Shown piece by piece: positions 22,796-35,478 of a stretch of DNA of 64,000 bases. The position numbers and the translations under genes are program-made. The stretch is from Owenia fusiformis (Eukaryota; Annelida; Polychaeta; Sabellida; Oweniidae). The stretch lies in the NCBI GenBank assembly GCA_903813345.2, contig CAIIXF020000011.1, positions 10,326,842 to 10,390,841 of the forward strand, written 5' to 3'. Numbering within the stretch: the first letter of the stretch is position 1; every line of letters begins with the position of its first letter. Under the pieces are notes generated by a model. The model did not search any database and was not told the DNA's origin. It worked only from the letters and a program-made list of their open reading frames with translations.

Positions 22796-24080
22796 ACCAC
22801 CTAGTTGCTTACAATATTATTAGTTCAATCTTAAGTCAGATTTGAATTTCTGAGATTTTGTAGATGATTTTGAAAAAGAAAGTTGGTGAAAGGATTGGTA
22901 TCGATATGGTGAACTGAATTCAACAATGTTTTTCTCTTAAACCAATTATTGAAAACATTCTGTAGAAAAACACGGTACTTTATGTAATGTTGACTGATTG
23001 ATAACAATTTAATGCGAAAATAATTTTTACAAAATTGCATATACAACATTTTCTTAGACCTCTCAATATTATAGTTATACAAAGGAAATTTTGGTTGATT
23101 TAAGAAAAAGTATTCAAAACTTTAAAACAAAAACCCCAAAAATAGATAAAATTAAGATAAACCCGTTAGATCATGGTTTGGGGATATATTGGGTTTGTTT
23201 TTCTTGACTGGTATGCACTTAGAGTTTGCTTTTTCTTGCTTAGTTCCATTATCAAATTTTCCATTGTACCATTACAATATTGAGAGACAATGAGGTTCGG
23301 ATAGATGTTTCATTTCATTCCGAACATATGAAACCAAGAACAAAAGAAGTGTCTGATGTGATTTCTAAAGCAATATAGAGAAAGGTGTATCTATTTATTT
23401 CAAATTATATTGATAATATTCAAAAGATGACCATTAAATTGACAATATGTAAAATTTTCAGAATTGTTTGATGGCTGGTTTCAGAGAAACGTGTGTTCAA
23501 AAGTTCACCATATCAATACCCATCCTTTGAAGCAAGTTAAAAAAAGACCTTTTTTTACCCTGAGAAGGTCATTGAAGGTGAAATCTCAAATCTAAAGTCA
23601 GATTTGAACTTCTGAGAACTTGTAGATGATTTTGAAAAAAAGGTCAATTTGAAGCAAGTTGAAAAAAAGACCTTATTGACCTTGAGAAGGTCATTGAAGG
23701 TCAAATCTTATTTAACCTTGAGAATGTCATTGAAGGTCATATCTATAGTCAGAGTTGAAGTTTTGAGAACTTGTAGATGATTTCGAAAAAAGATATTGGT
23801 CAATTTGAAGTGAGTTGAAAAAATACCTTTTTGACCTTTTTTGACATTGAGAAGGTTATTGAAGGTCAAATCTTAAATATTAAGTCAAATTTGAACTTCT
23901 GAAACATTTGTAGATGATTTTGATAAAATTGAAGTCAGTCTTAACAGTATTTGTTAAGTTATTGGAAGTTGTAAGAATTTGTTACAGACTCCAACCGCCG
24001 ATCGCCAACCACCAATCGCCAACTGCTGCCACAAAAAAATGGAGACCATACCAATATGTCACCACTTTTTGGTGGTGACA
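22783..24080 (+). mobile_element. Family 2 Helentron-like (pearl-like) element, near full length
   Basis: It begins atgacaaaatgtcaccacct. It contains irregular tandem core units with gaccttgagaaggtcattga, gtcagatttgaa and gtagatgattttgaaaa. It continues through ttgttacagactccaaccgc and ends in the perfect hairpin tgtcaccac/gtggtgaca at 24057-24080. The 5' end holds half of the same hairpin (tgtcaccacc). It has no coding capacity. The architecture parallels family 1 with unrelated sequence. Confidence 0.75.
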
Positions 24081-24188
24081 TAACAAGAAATCAGCAACTC
24101 AATGGGGTAGCAAATCCCAACAAACAAAAAATTATTCATGAACCTAAAATGTCACAATACAATATTTTAGTATAATATAGCCATGCAT

Positions 24189-25353
24189 AAAGCTACGTTC
24201 ACACCAACAGCGAATGCCACGCTTTAAATCGGCGAGCAAAGCGTCACCAAAGCATGGCGCTTTAAAGCGACTTGTAAAGCGGCACCAAAGCGTAACAAAG
24301 CTTGATTAAAGCGTCGGGTCGTAATAGGTCGTAGAAAAGCTCGGAGTAAAGCGGGATGTTCGGCAAGAGCGCCAAAATTTTTAAACTGTTTAAAAATTTT
24401 GGGCGCTCCGTTACAAATTGATTAAAGCACCGAGAGCGTATCAAAGCTTAACAAACCGTAACAAAGCTCAGCAAAGCTTGACCCTAAGCGTAGGAAAACT
24501 TAACAGAGCTTGGTTCAAATCGGGGACCCCAGTCTCTTCACAGTCTGTTACCACTTGACATGCTTCGTTTAGATGTCTCAAGCTTTGCTACGATCTGGCA
24601 TGAAGATCTGACACGAGGTAGACGCTTTCATCAATATCTGACACTCTTTGTTACGCTTTCATAAAGGACTCTCAAGCTTTTTAACGAATTGAGAAGCTTT
24701 AATCAAGGATTGAAACGCTTTGTTAAGCTTTGTTACACTTGACAAGCTTCCTCACGTTTTCTCGCGCTCTTTCACGCCGTGCGACAAACATCATGTCTTT
24801 TTCAGATAGGTCATGATCTGGTCCATCTGGAATTTCTGGATCTTGTTGTTCTGCCATCGTCTTCTCGAGTCAAAGATGCAATGGTTTTATGGATCTACTG
24901 CATCTTTATGCAGCCATTTGATCAAAAGCGTCATGATAAAGGCGATCCCGAAAATGCACAACAGAGCTTAACAATCGTATCAGAGCCTGATCAAAGCGTC
25001 GTAACAAAGCCTGGTCGAAGCGGGATCATAGCGTGAGGAACCGTAACAAGTTTGGAAATCAGAGCGTATCAGAGCTTATCAGAGCGTAACATTACTTAGG
25101 AGATTGTGATATTTTTGGAAAAGTAAACAAAAATGACGGCGCTTTGCTCGCCGATTTAAAGCTTGGCATTCGATGTTGGTGTAAACGTAGCTTTAAAAAT
25201 GTTTGGCGCTCTTGCCGAATATCCCGCTTTACTCCGAGCTTTTCTACGACCTATTACGACCCAGACACTTTAATCAAGCTTTGTTACGCTTTGGTGCCGC
25301 TTTACAAGCTGCTTTAAAGCGCCATCAAAGCGCTGTTGGTATGAACGTAGCTT
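24189..25353. mobile_element. About 1.16-kb long-TIR element built of aaagcg/acaaagctt words
   Basis: The left end aaagctacgttcacaccaac is mirrored at the right by gttggtatgaacgtagcttt. Large parts of both arms are complementary: gtaataggtcgtagaaaagc left against gcttttctacgacctattac right, and cggcaagagcgcc against ggcgctcttgccg. The interior is dominated by degenerate aaagcg-taacaaagctt words. An internal copy of the terminal motif (ggtgtaaacgtagctttaaa, 25178-25197) suggests two nested or joined copies. No transposase is visible. Confidence 0.8.
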
Positions 25354-26488
25354 TAGAGATCTCCTAATTCTTGTATGAGGTGGCCATATTGCATTTTCTG
25401 AAGCACAAATAAAATCAATATGATACAATTATTGAGATCTATTCCAAAATAAAATCTCTTCAAAATCGAGCATAGCCATACTTTGAAAAGATCTGAAATT
25501 GCTGCAATTTCCAATATCAAGGGACCATTTTGGATTTTCCGAGGCTTGAATATGAAAAATTGTAATTTATGTGAAATCTACTTTTCAATACCTCTCATTC
25601 ATTTGCAAATAATAAAATCATATTTTAGAGATCTCAAAATTAGCGAAAATTCCTGCCCCCATACATGACCTCTGGGGTTCAACTCAAAAATATGGACTAT
25701 ATGTGGTTTCAAACATTAAAACCATTCACTCTGTGTCACAACTAGATAACAACAATGCCAAGGCGTAGCTAATCCCTTTGAACGGTACAGATACATGGCT
25801 GCCATTTTTGGAATGGCTGCTTACTAGCCAAATCAGACAGTGAGTAGCTTAAGTATTTACATATGAAATAGTAACAGAATTGATGGTTTGCGATCATCGA
25901 ATGGATTCTATATTTTAGTGACGTCACAATTAGGCCACTCAGCTTTAGATGTTTGATTTTGAGAGATTATCTTCTATATTTCGTGCTTTATTGATTTATT
26001 TTTCACGAAAGCGTTCGATTTGACTAGATCAACATTCATGCTAAGCACATACCAAGTCTAAGATCTTACAGACATGATTTAGATAGTGGTTAAGCGCCCC
26101 CCGATTTTGACAAAAACGGGGGGCGCTTATAGGCATCGATGTTTAGTATGAATTTCACCCAAACTTCACACATATATAGATATACTCATGATCTAGTTAA
26201 ATCGGCATACCTGGTAAATATCCGACCCATGGTTTTCATAAAAGAAACAACAATATTTTTAGCTCAAAACTGCCACATGTCCGCCATTTCGTGATTCCAT
26301 CATGTCTAATATCATTTCTATATGACGTCACACCAATAAGACGAAATACGTGACAACAGTATCCATAAACAAAATTCCTGAATTCTGATCACAAAAGGTC
26401 AATTGCTCTACTACTTATCCAATAGCACAATATTAAAGAGAGAATCAGATCTAGCAAACAGCCTAACAAAAAATTCATATTGTGTATC
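25354..26488. other. Old intronic repeats (family 3) and a strong hairpin
   Basis: Contains family 3 phrases (tggctgccatttttggaatgg near 25800) and diverged sequence. A perfect 11-bp hairpin, aagcgcccccc/ggggggcgctt with a 15-nt loop, lies at 26092-26128. No gene recognised. Confidence 0.5.
26092..26128. repeat. GC-rich perfect hairpin in AT-rich intron
   Basis: An 11-bp stem aagcgcccccc pairs with ggggggcgctt around the loop gattttgacaaaaac. It could be the fused ends of a small TIR element. No run of T follows that would suggest a terminator. Confidence 0.7.
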
Positions 26489-26560
26489 TTTTAGGAGATA
26501 TTGTATTTGATATTGTAAAGAATAGATTGGTAGGTCAATTCTACATGTTACTTGTAATTT
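26489..26560 (+). pseudogene. Short LINE fragment
   Basis: About 70 bp near-identical to 22160-22225 (aggagatattgtatttgata, with attggtaggt downstream). It is the same post-RT block of the same LINE family, here without the C-terminal motif. Confidence 0.6.
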
Positions 26561-27229
26561 TGTCACTCCCATAGATCTAATTTTGCCTTTAATATTAGCC
26601 AAGAAATCACATATAAAAGGAGGAGGGAAAGTATCACAACAGATTTCGAACAGTCATATGTTAGATTCCTATGGGAGAATAACATGGGGAATACTGTTTT
26701 CCACTTTATCGAAGAGGAATCACTTATTCCTTTAAGGGGTTAAATATGTTTTAGAACGCAACATATTGATGCAAAAAATTGAAAAAGCAGGGGTGGAAGG
26801 AGTTGAAAATCAGGAAACAATTCAGAAAAATGTGTGGGTTGGTAATTGCATCTCCCCTGTTTCAAAATCGAAATTATTCTGTCATCTCTATGAGTGTTTT
26901 TCCTTGTTTCCTTCCTATTGCGGTAATGCATTGGCGTAACATATGCATCTGTAATGGCCACTTACTGACAATAATGTCATTGGAAACAGTAATATGCTTC
27001 TAAGAATTCACATATGAAATTTCAAGAAAATGATAACACATAACTAGAAATCAAAAGCCCAGTGATCTGGCAAAATGAACGGAGGAGGGGATGCGGCAAT
27101 TTCTGCTTAAAAATTCAATCAATCTGGAAGATTTATTTTTTATTAACTATTTGCCTCCAAAAAATTAATAGTCATTGGCGGGTGACATGTGATTTTGGAC
27201 AAATGCTTGAGATTTTTTACAATAAGATA

Positions 27230-27640
27230 CATATGGCAGTTTCAAATCATAGTGCTTGGCGAAGCATTTTGAAGTTAAGCTGCCATTTTGAAAATTCCTA
27301 CTTATGCTCCCATGTCCTTATCACCATATAAATTTGAACCAAATCTGTCTGATGGTTTTTGAGTTATCAAAGATAACTGTTTTTTTACAAAACATGGTGG
27401 ATATTTTGAAATTCAATAGCCATCTTAAAAATTTCTTTTAAGCAAAGCTTTTTTCTGCCTAGGCATCAGCATATAAAGTTAGAACCAAATCCATAAACTA
27501 GTATGAGTTATGAAAGATAATCCATCAACCGCTATTTGAATTATCATACAGACAAATGAATGGCCAAACCTATGGATAGATGGACGGCTCCTCTATATCC
27601 CTACAAACTTGGAACGGTGGGATAATAAAAAAGTTCAAGG
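27230..27640. repeat. Family 3 intronic repeat copy
   Basis: Alternating phrases catataaatttgaaccaaatc, gagttatcaaagataa, catggtggatattttgaaat and an ending with ctctatatccctacaaactt and gggataata. The same order recurs at 53395-54080 and 59.8-61.27 kb. Confidence 0.7.
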
Positions 27641-27642
27641 CA

Positions 27643-27900
27643 TAAACATGACAACATGTCACCACCTAGTTGCTCACAATATTATTAGTTCAATCAAAAG
27701 TCAGATTTGAACATGAGATGATTTTGAAAAAAAATTGGTCAATTTGGAGCAAGTTGCAAAAATATATTTTTGACCTTGAGAAGGTCATTGAAGGTCAAAT
27801 ATTTTTTACCTTAAGAATGTTATCAGCGGTGGTGATCGGTGGGTGGCGGTTGATGGTTGGCGTCTAACAAATTCTTAAAACTTCTACTAACTTAACAAAT
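27643..27900. mobile_element. Family 2 fragments in opposite orientations flanking the LINE 5' end
   Basis: 27643-27820 reads as a plus-oriented family 2 start (caacatgtcaccacctagtt, then gaccttgagaaggtcattga). From about 27825 the sequence is the reverse complement of the family 2 3' region (ggttggcgtctaacaaattc, then taacttaacaaata). The minus-oriented copy resumes at 47222 beyond the LINE, showing that the LINE landed inside it. Confidence 0.65.
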
Positions 27901-27915
27901 AAACAAGGCTTAAAA

Positions 27916-28938
27916 ATGAGCACTCCTATGGATGTACAGCATAGCTCTATTACACTTGACAATACTGCAAATCAGTCTTGGGGTAGCCAATTTAGTGGTC
28001 TGGTGTCCCCATACCAGATACCTTCAACTACTAATATCACAACTACAGTCACCAACTCACAGGCATCAAGCTCATCCATGACCAATCCAATCATGTCTAC
28101 AAGTACTCCGTTCCAACCACGCCAACCGTTTAACCTTAGGGCTCCAACATTCATTCCTGCTACACCTATGCCTACTCAGCGAGCCCCAGGTTATATTGTA
28201 GTGAGGGAATCAACACCAATCACCCTTAATCCGCAGGGCCAGCCCCCACCACAACAACATGACCAATCACTGACAATGCAACATGATGACCCAAATAGAA
28301 GCTTAACCATGAGGGATCTTACTAACCTACAACAGCACTTTGATAATCAGTTTCAAACACATATGGTGAACGTGGAAAAACTGATCAATGCCACCGTACA
28401 GCCAATCAACAACAAATTGTCATCTTTAGAAACTCAAAATGAATTACTTAAGAAAGATGTGGCCAGCCTCCAAGTTGAAATCAAAGATCTCCGTTATGCC
28501 TCCAATCATAATGCCAAATATAGTAGGCGTACCACAATCCGTGTTCTAGGCATTGCTGAAAATGATGGTGAGAATTGCGCGGAAAAAGTGGTACAAGCTC
28601 TCGTGCAGCACAAAGTTCACGAAGACCTCAAAGCTACAGATGTGGAAATAGCACACAGGGTCGGACGTATCACAAATGGAAACAACTCAAAACCCAGGCA
28701 TATCATTGTTCGCTTGAAGTTCCGTGGTACCAAAGATATTATCATGAGAAACAAGAAGAACCTTAAAGGGTCTAACATATTAGTATTTGAGGACTTAAGC
28801 CCCCTCAACAGAGAACTTCTCGATTTCATTAAGAAATCATCTGATGTAGAATCTGCATGGAGCACGAATGGCAAAATCATTGGTAAGCTGAAAAGTGGTT
28901 CTATCCAACGATTCCAAATCAGTGACATGGGTCTTTAA
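27916..28938 (+). CDS. LINE ORF1 protein (coiled coil plus RRM, RNA-binding)
   Basis: 340 residues. Residues 1-125 are a low-complexity Ser/Thr/Pro/Gln-rich region. Residues about 130-195 form a predicted coiled coil (LTNLQQHFDNQF through LETQNELLKKDVASLQVEI). Residues about 200-310 look like the RRM of L1-type ORF1 proteins: RRTTIRVLGIAEN, CAEKVVQALV, IAHRVGR, HIIVRLKFRGTKDIIMR and NILVFEDLSPLNRELL. The C-terminus (IIGKLKSGSIQRFQI) resembles the start of the CTD. The family forms trimers that bind the element's RNA. The frame is open throughout. The chosen ATG follows aaggcttaaaa and is the first in the element. Confidence 0.85.
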   Translation: MSTPMDVQHSSITLDNTANQSWGSQFSGLVSPYQIPSTTNITTTVTNSQASSSSMTNPIMSTSTPFQPRQPFNLRAPTFIPATPMPTQRAPGYIVVRESTPITLNPQGQPPPQQHDQSLTMQHDDPNRSLTMRDLTNLQQHFDNQFQTHMVNVEKLINATVQPINNKLSSLETQNELLKKDVASLQVEIKDLRYASNHNAKYSRRTTIRVLGIAENDGENCAEKVVQALVQHKVHEDLKATDVEIAHRVGRITNGNNSKPRHIIVRLKFRGTKDIIMRNKKNLKGSNILVFEDLSPLNRELLDFIKKSSDVESAWSTNGKIIGKLKSGSIQRFQISDMGL

Positions 28939-30551
28939 GACTCAGAACAATGCATTTTCCAGATACAAACCTCCATCTTAATACTTGCACCAAGTATAAG
29001 TATGATTGATGCTATTGACTTTCCATTATTTTGAACATTTTATACTAATTCAGAATTAGTCCTTCTATCATATGTTAACAAATAATTATGTAACATAATT
29101 TTGATTATATCTACATTTCAATAATACAAACTCAGCAAAATTCTTGTTTATGTGCAACATACTGGTAGTACATAACCACTTTTGCTCATAAATTCGAGTT
29201 TACCAGGTTCACATGTTTATTACTGATTAAACTCTTGAAATGGAACTCTTTATTAAGTAAATTGAATGTTGATTTATCAATTTTCTTTTACCAGCGTATA
29301 TAACAACTTAATTATCAAGAAAGCTAGCAAGGGTATATTCAATGCTTTTCTAGCATTTCTGCAATACTTCAATGGGCTTTTTATAGACTGATAATGTTTA
29401 TTGTAAATAATTAAGCTGGTGAGTATTATACTTAGACCACTCATCGGATTTCTGATATGGCAATTAGCCAATGTAAATATTATTGCAGTGCTGTGATGAC
29501 CAATTTATCATGAAATTTTAATTTTGTAGTGTGCATTTGACTGTATATCTGGCTGTTTTTGGAAACTAAACATGAACCACACCAAGCTGCTCCATCATTT
29601 TAATGTTTAATTTCTATCAGTGACTTTCATTTGGGAAGTCTCTCTGGTATTATTCAGCCACCTTCAAATAAGTTGTTCATTACTCCCTAGGTAAACCCCC
29701 TCAAATATACATATTGTATGTAGCTATGATTTCCTGGAGTGTTGGGTACATGTAGTTCAATGAAAGTGCTTTTATTTTGAGATGTGCAGAAGACTGTATG
29801 TCTGTATGAATTCTTTCTAGGGTAACACTGCCATCTATATATAAACTTAATGTGATACCTTCTTATGAATGACAACCTGAAAGTAGAAACATTGAGTAGG
29901 GAATCTGACATACAGTTGTGTCTCGCATAATGTCTTCATTCCATCTTCAAATTAAGAATTACATCTACGTTAGGATTATTAACTTATTATGTGATCCTAT
30001 TTTGTTTGGTGCTTCTTTGGTATATTACCTATATATACAGTAGGTACACATCACAACTTCAGGTCAACCCTTATTTAAATGTACATGGTGTATTTTGATT
30101 AGGATCCTCTTTTGAAAGTACAACTGAGGATTAAATTTGAAATGACCTGTTGAAAATATGCATACAGTTTATATCAATCCATTTTAATGAAGCACTGCTT
30201 TCTATAAATTTATGTTTTCTCTTCAACTTAAAACAACATTAGGAAGAATGTTGTCCTGCTATCAAGATTATTGAGGCAGGTAGTTTGTTATAATTATTTT
30301 TGTGTTTTATTTTTATCCACCACTTTGTCACAAGCGCAACTTATATGTTCTTAATATATAGCTTATTAAAGTTATTTTGTTTTGGTTCTTACATTCACTG
30401 GTATGCTTATATGTCACTTTAACAGAGCCACAAATGTTGTTGCTCCTTACATCTTACCTAGTTCTGTGTTCACAGAACAGCATGTCTCAATTCACATTGA
30501 GATTAACATATTATAGGGGATCTGCCAAGCATGTGCTCATTTACTTACTAG
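28939..30551 (+). other. Unusually long, ORF-free spacer between LINE ORF1 and ORF2
   Basis: About 1.6 kb of AT-rich sequence with no ORF that looks real and no recognised inserted element or inverted repeat. It may be a genuine family feature or an old insertion that I cannot delimit. Confidence 0.5.
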
Positions 30552-31210
30552 ATGGGGGATAACATAATTACCCCGGTGCCATGCCCATGGTCTGAAATGC
30601 CATTTTACATAGTGAATGATCATAATGATTTTATTGAGGCAGCTCCAAATGGAAATATACTTATACATTTCGAGAATAAACTTTTCAACCCACTTGACAT
30701 GCGAGGGGAAATGATTGATGCTCCTGGATTCGATGTGACTACCAATGAAATCATGGCAAAGAGCGAATATGTTACCTTAACTGAACTGAATAATAATTTG
30801 AATGCAAACAACAATGTTGATATGGCTATAGTCCACTGTAATATTCGAAGTATGCCGTCAAATCAATGGAAATTAGTCAATCTTTTGTCATCACTTGATA
30901 AGGGAGCATCGATTGTTGGCCTTTCTGAAACATGGCTCTATGAGGATCAAGAATCACAATATTCCAAACTAATGAATTTCAATGGTTATTTTAAATCTCG
31001 ATCAACTAGAGGGGGTGGTGTTGGTTTCTATATCAAGGATACTATTAATGTTAAAGAAAGACCAGATCTTCAATTAAATCATTTAGGATGCGATGTTTTG
31101 ACAATTGAGGTTATTGTAAGCAATGGCAAAAACATACTCTTAACCTGTATAAATAAGCCTCCTAATGTAGATATCGAAGAATTTAATAATAGTCTAGAAG
31201 TCTATTTTAA
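30552..31210 (+). pseudogene. LINE ORF2, N-terminal part of the endonuclease domain
   Basis: After a leader of roughly 90 residues comes an AP-endonuclease-like domain: VHCNIRSMPSNQWKLVNLL, then IVGLSETWL (catalytic Glu region, about 30915-30938), GGGVGFYIKD, GCDVLTIEV and TCINKPPN. The reading is cut at EVYFN by the family 1 concatemer. The last host codons continue in frame at 44564 (NLSRENKTNYVMGDFNI). The ATG at 30552 is the first in frame, but a start nearer 30599 is equally possible. Confidence 0.8.
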
Positions 31211-31274
31211 CTAGATTTGTGAAATTGAACAAGTTCAATTTAAGACTCCAGATTTATTTGACCTAGATTGATCA

Positions 31275-31500
31275 GTAAAGAGCTGAGTAAGTAACTGAGT
31301 AATTAGCTGAGTAAGTACCTTAGTAGTCGTTGAGTAAGTAGCTGAGTAAGTAACTGAGTAAAAAGCTGAGTAGGTAGCTGAGTAAGTAGCTGAGTAAGTA
31401 CCTGAGTTAGTAGCTGAGTAAGTTGCTAAGTAAGAAATAACTAATTAAGTAGTTGAGTAAGTAGTCAAATAAGTAGCTGAGTAAGTAGAGAGGTAAAGTA
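31275..31500 (+). repeat. 12-bp gagtaagtagct tandem repeat, unit 1
   Basis: Imperfect array of gagtaagtagct with variants gagtaagtaact and gagtaagtacct. Counterparts lie at 39245-39430 and 41110-41340 in the other two units. Confidence 0.9.
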
Positions 31501-31647
31501 GGGTATGCAGGAATTTTTGAAAGTATATTTGATCAATCTGCATCGTGAATACTGGCAAGTGCGAATTTCAAACTTCAAAATGGCGTAGAATCTAAACCGG
31601 GGGTCGGATTGCAATTTTGATTTCAGATCCAGATTCCGGGTGTCTAC

Positions 31648-34600
31648 AAAACTAAGACCTAAGACCTACAAAACTAAGACCCCCCACGTAATAAAACTAA
31701 GACCCTGTTATAAAACTAAGACCCCCCACGTTATAAGACTAAGACCCTGTTATAAAACTAAGACCCCCCATGTAATAAAACTAAGACCCTGTTATAAAAC
31801 TAAGACCCCCACGTTATAAAACTAAGACCCTGTTATAAAACTAAGACTGCCCACGTAATAAAACTAAGACCCCCCCCACGTTATAAAACTAAGACCCTGT
31901 TATAAAACTAAGACCCCCCACGTTATAAAACTAAGACCCTGTTATAAAACTAAGACCCCCCACGTTATAAAACTAAGACCCTGTTATAAAACTAAGACCC
32001 CCCCACGTAATAAAACTAAGACCCTGTTATAAAACTAAGACCCCCCACGTTATAAAACTAAGACCCTGTTATAAAACTAAGACCCCCCCCACGTAATAAA
32101 ACTAAGACCCTGTTATAAAACTAAGACCCCCCACGTTATAAAACTAAGACCCTGTTATAAAACTAAGACCCCCCACGTAATAAAACTAAGACCCTGTTAT
32201 AAAACTAAGACCCCTCACGTTATAAAACTAAGACCCTGTTATAAAACTAAGACCCCCCACGTAATAAAACTAAGACCCTGTTATAAAACTAAGACCCCCC
32301 CCACGTAATAAAACTAAGACCCTGTTATAAAACTAAGACCCCCCCACGTTATAAAACTAAGACCCTGTTATAAAACTAAGACCCCCCCCACGTTATAAAA
32401 CTAAGACCCTGTTATAAAACTAAGACCCCCCACGTTATAAAACTAAGACCCTGTTATAAAACTAAGACCCCCCACGTTATAAAACTAAGACCCTGTTATA
32501 AAACTAAGACCCCCACGTAATAAAACTAAGACCCTGTTATAAAACTAAGACCCCTCACGTTATAAAACTAAGACCCTGTTATAAAACTAAGACCCCCCAC
32601 GTAATAAAACTAAGACCCTGTTATAAAACTAAGACCCCCCACGTTATAAAACTAAGACCCTGTTATAAAACTAAGACCCCAACGAAATAAAACTAAGACC
32701 CTGTTATAAAACTAAGACCCCCCACGTTATAAAACTAAGACCCTGTTATAAAACTAAGACCCTCCACGTAATAAAACTAAGACCCTCCACGTAATAAAAC
32801 TAAGACCCTGTTATAAAACTAAGACCCCCCACGTTATAAAACTAAGACCCCCCACGTAATAAAACTAAGACCCTGTTATAAAACTAAGACCCCCCACGTT
32901 ATAAAACTAAGACCCTGTTATAAAACTAAGACCCCCCCCCACGTTATAAAACTAAGACCCTGTTATAAAACTAAGACCCCCCCACGTAATAAAACTAAGA
33001 CCCTGTTATAAAACTAAGACCCCCCACGTTATAAAACTAAGACCCTGTTATAAAACTAAGACCCCCCACGTAATAAAACTAAGACCCTGTTATAAAACTA
33101 AGACCCCTCACGTTATAAAACTAAGACCCTGTTATAAAACTAAGACCCCCCACGTTATAAAACTAAGACCCTGTTATAAAACTAAGACCCCCCACGTTAT
33201 AAAACTAAGACCCTGTTATAAAACTAAGACCCTCCACGTAATAAAACTAAGACCCTCCACGTAATAAAACTAAGACCGCCCACGTAATAAAACTAAGACC
33301 CCCCCCCACGTTATAAAACTAAGACCCTGTTATAAAACTAAGACCCCCCACGTTATAAAACTAAGACCCTGTTATAAAACTAAGACCCCCCACGTTATAA
33401 AACTAAGACCCTGTTATAAAACTAAGACCCTCCACGTAATAAAACTAAGACCCTCCACGTAATAAAAGTAAGACCCTGTTATAAAACTAAGACCCCCCAC
33501 GTTATAAAACTAAGACCCCCCACGTAATAAAACTAAGACCCTGTTATAAAACTAAGACCCCCCACGTTATAAAACTAAGACCCTGTTATAAAACTAAGAC
33601 CCCCCCCCCCCACGTTATAAAACTAAGACCCTGTTATAAAACTAAGACCCCCCCCCACGTAATAAAACTAAGACCCTGTTATAAAACTAAGACCCCCCAC
33701 GTTATAAAACTAAGACCCTGTTATAAAACTAAGACCCCCCACGTAATAAAACTAAGACCCTGTTATAAAACTAAAACCCCTCACGTTATAAAACTAAGAC
33801 CCTGTTATAAAACTAAGACCCCCCACGTAATAAAACTAAGACCCTGTTATAAAACTAAGACCCCCCACGTAATAAAACTAAGACCCTGTTATAAAACTAA
33901 GACCCCCCACGTCATAAAACTAAGACCCCCCCCACGTAATAAAACTAAGACCCTGTTATAAAACTAAGACCCCCCACGTTATAAAACTAAGACCCTGTTA
34001 TAAAACTAAGACCCCCCACGTAATAAAACTAAGACCCTGTTATAAAACTAAGACCCCCCACGTAATAAAACTAAGACCCTGTTATAAAACTAAGACCCTC
34101 CACGTAATAAAACTAAGACCCTGTTATAAAACTAAGACCCCCCACGTTATAAAACTAAGACCCTGTTATAAAACTAAGACCCCCCACGTAATAAAACTAA
34201 GACCCTGTTATAAAACTAAGACCCCCCACGTTATAAAACTAAGACCCTGTTATAAAACTAAGACCCCCACGTAATAAAACTAAGACCCTGTTATAAAACT
34301 AAGACCCCCCACGTTATAAAACTAAGACCCTGTTATAAAACTAAGACCCCCCACGTAATAAAACTAAGACCCTGTTATAAAACTAAGACCCCCCACGTAA
34401 TAAAACTAAGACCCTGTTATAAAACTAAGACCCCCCACGTCATAAAACTAAGACCCCCCCCCCACGTAATAAAACTAAGACCCTGTTATAAAACTAAGAC
34501 CCCCCACGTTATAAAACTAAGACCCTGTTATAAAACTAAGACCCCCCACGTAATAAAACTAAGACCCTGTTATAAAACTAAGACCCCCCACGTAATAAAA

Positions 34601-35478
34601 CTAAGACCCTGTTATAAAACTAAGACCCTCCACGTAATAAAACTAAGACCCTGTTATAAAACTAAGACCCCCCACGTTATAAAACTAAGACCCTGTTATA
34701 AAACTAAGACCCCCCACGTAATAAAACTAAGACCCTGTTATAAAACTAAGACCCCCCACGTTATAAAACTAAGACCCTGTTATAAAACTAAGACCCCCAC
34801 GTAATAAAACTAAGACCCTGTTATAAAACTAAGACCCCCCACGTTATAAAACTAAGACCCTGTTATAAAACTAAGACCCTCCACGTAATAAAACTAAGAC
34901 CCTCCACGTAATAAAACTAAGACCCTGTTATAAAACTAAGACCCCCCACGTTATAAAACTAAGACCCCCCACGTAATAAAACTAAGACCCTGTTATAAAA
35001 CTAAGACCCCCCACGTTATAAAACTAAGACCCTGTTATAAAACTAAGACCCCCACGTTATAAAACTAAGACCCTGTTATAAAACTAAGACCCCCCACGTA
35101 ATAAAACTAAGACCCTGTTATAAAACTAAGACCCCCCACGTTATAAAACTAAGACCCTGTTATAAAACTAAGACCCCCCCCCACGTAATAAAACCAAGAC
35201 CCTGTTATAAAACTAAGACCCCCCCCCACGTAATAAAACTAAGACCCTGTTATAAAACTAAGACCCCCCACGTTATAAAACTAAGACCCTGTTATAAAAC
35301 TAAGACCCCCCCACGTAATAAAACTAAGAACCTGTTATAAAACTAAGACCCCCACGTTATAAAACTAAGACACTGTTACAAAACTAAGACCCCCACGTAA
35401 TAAAACTAAGACACTGTTACAAAACTAAGACCCCCACGTAATAAAACTAAGACCCTGTTATAAAACTAAGACCCCCCA
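31648..35478 (+). repeat. 42-bp dimeric tandem repeat, left arm of the foldback (about 90 copies)
   Basis: Alternation of a 19-mer, ataaaactaagaccctgtt, and a roughly 23-mer, ataaaactaagacc plus a C-run and acgt(a/t). C-run length varies from about 4 to 12. Rare units carry single changes, and blocks of several units are repeated verbatim (for example around 33900-34330 and 34430-34850). The plus strand is C-rich, so the ATM-sense strand carries repeated G-runs. Confidence 0.97.

Noticed and set aside
26092-26128. Intrinsic terminator
   Set aside because: GC hairpin without a following T-run, in a eukaryotic intron.
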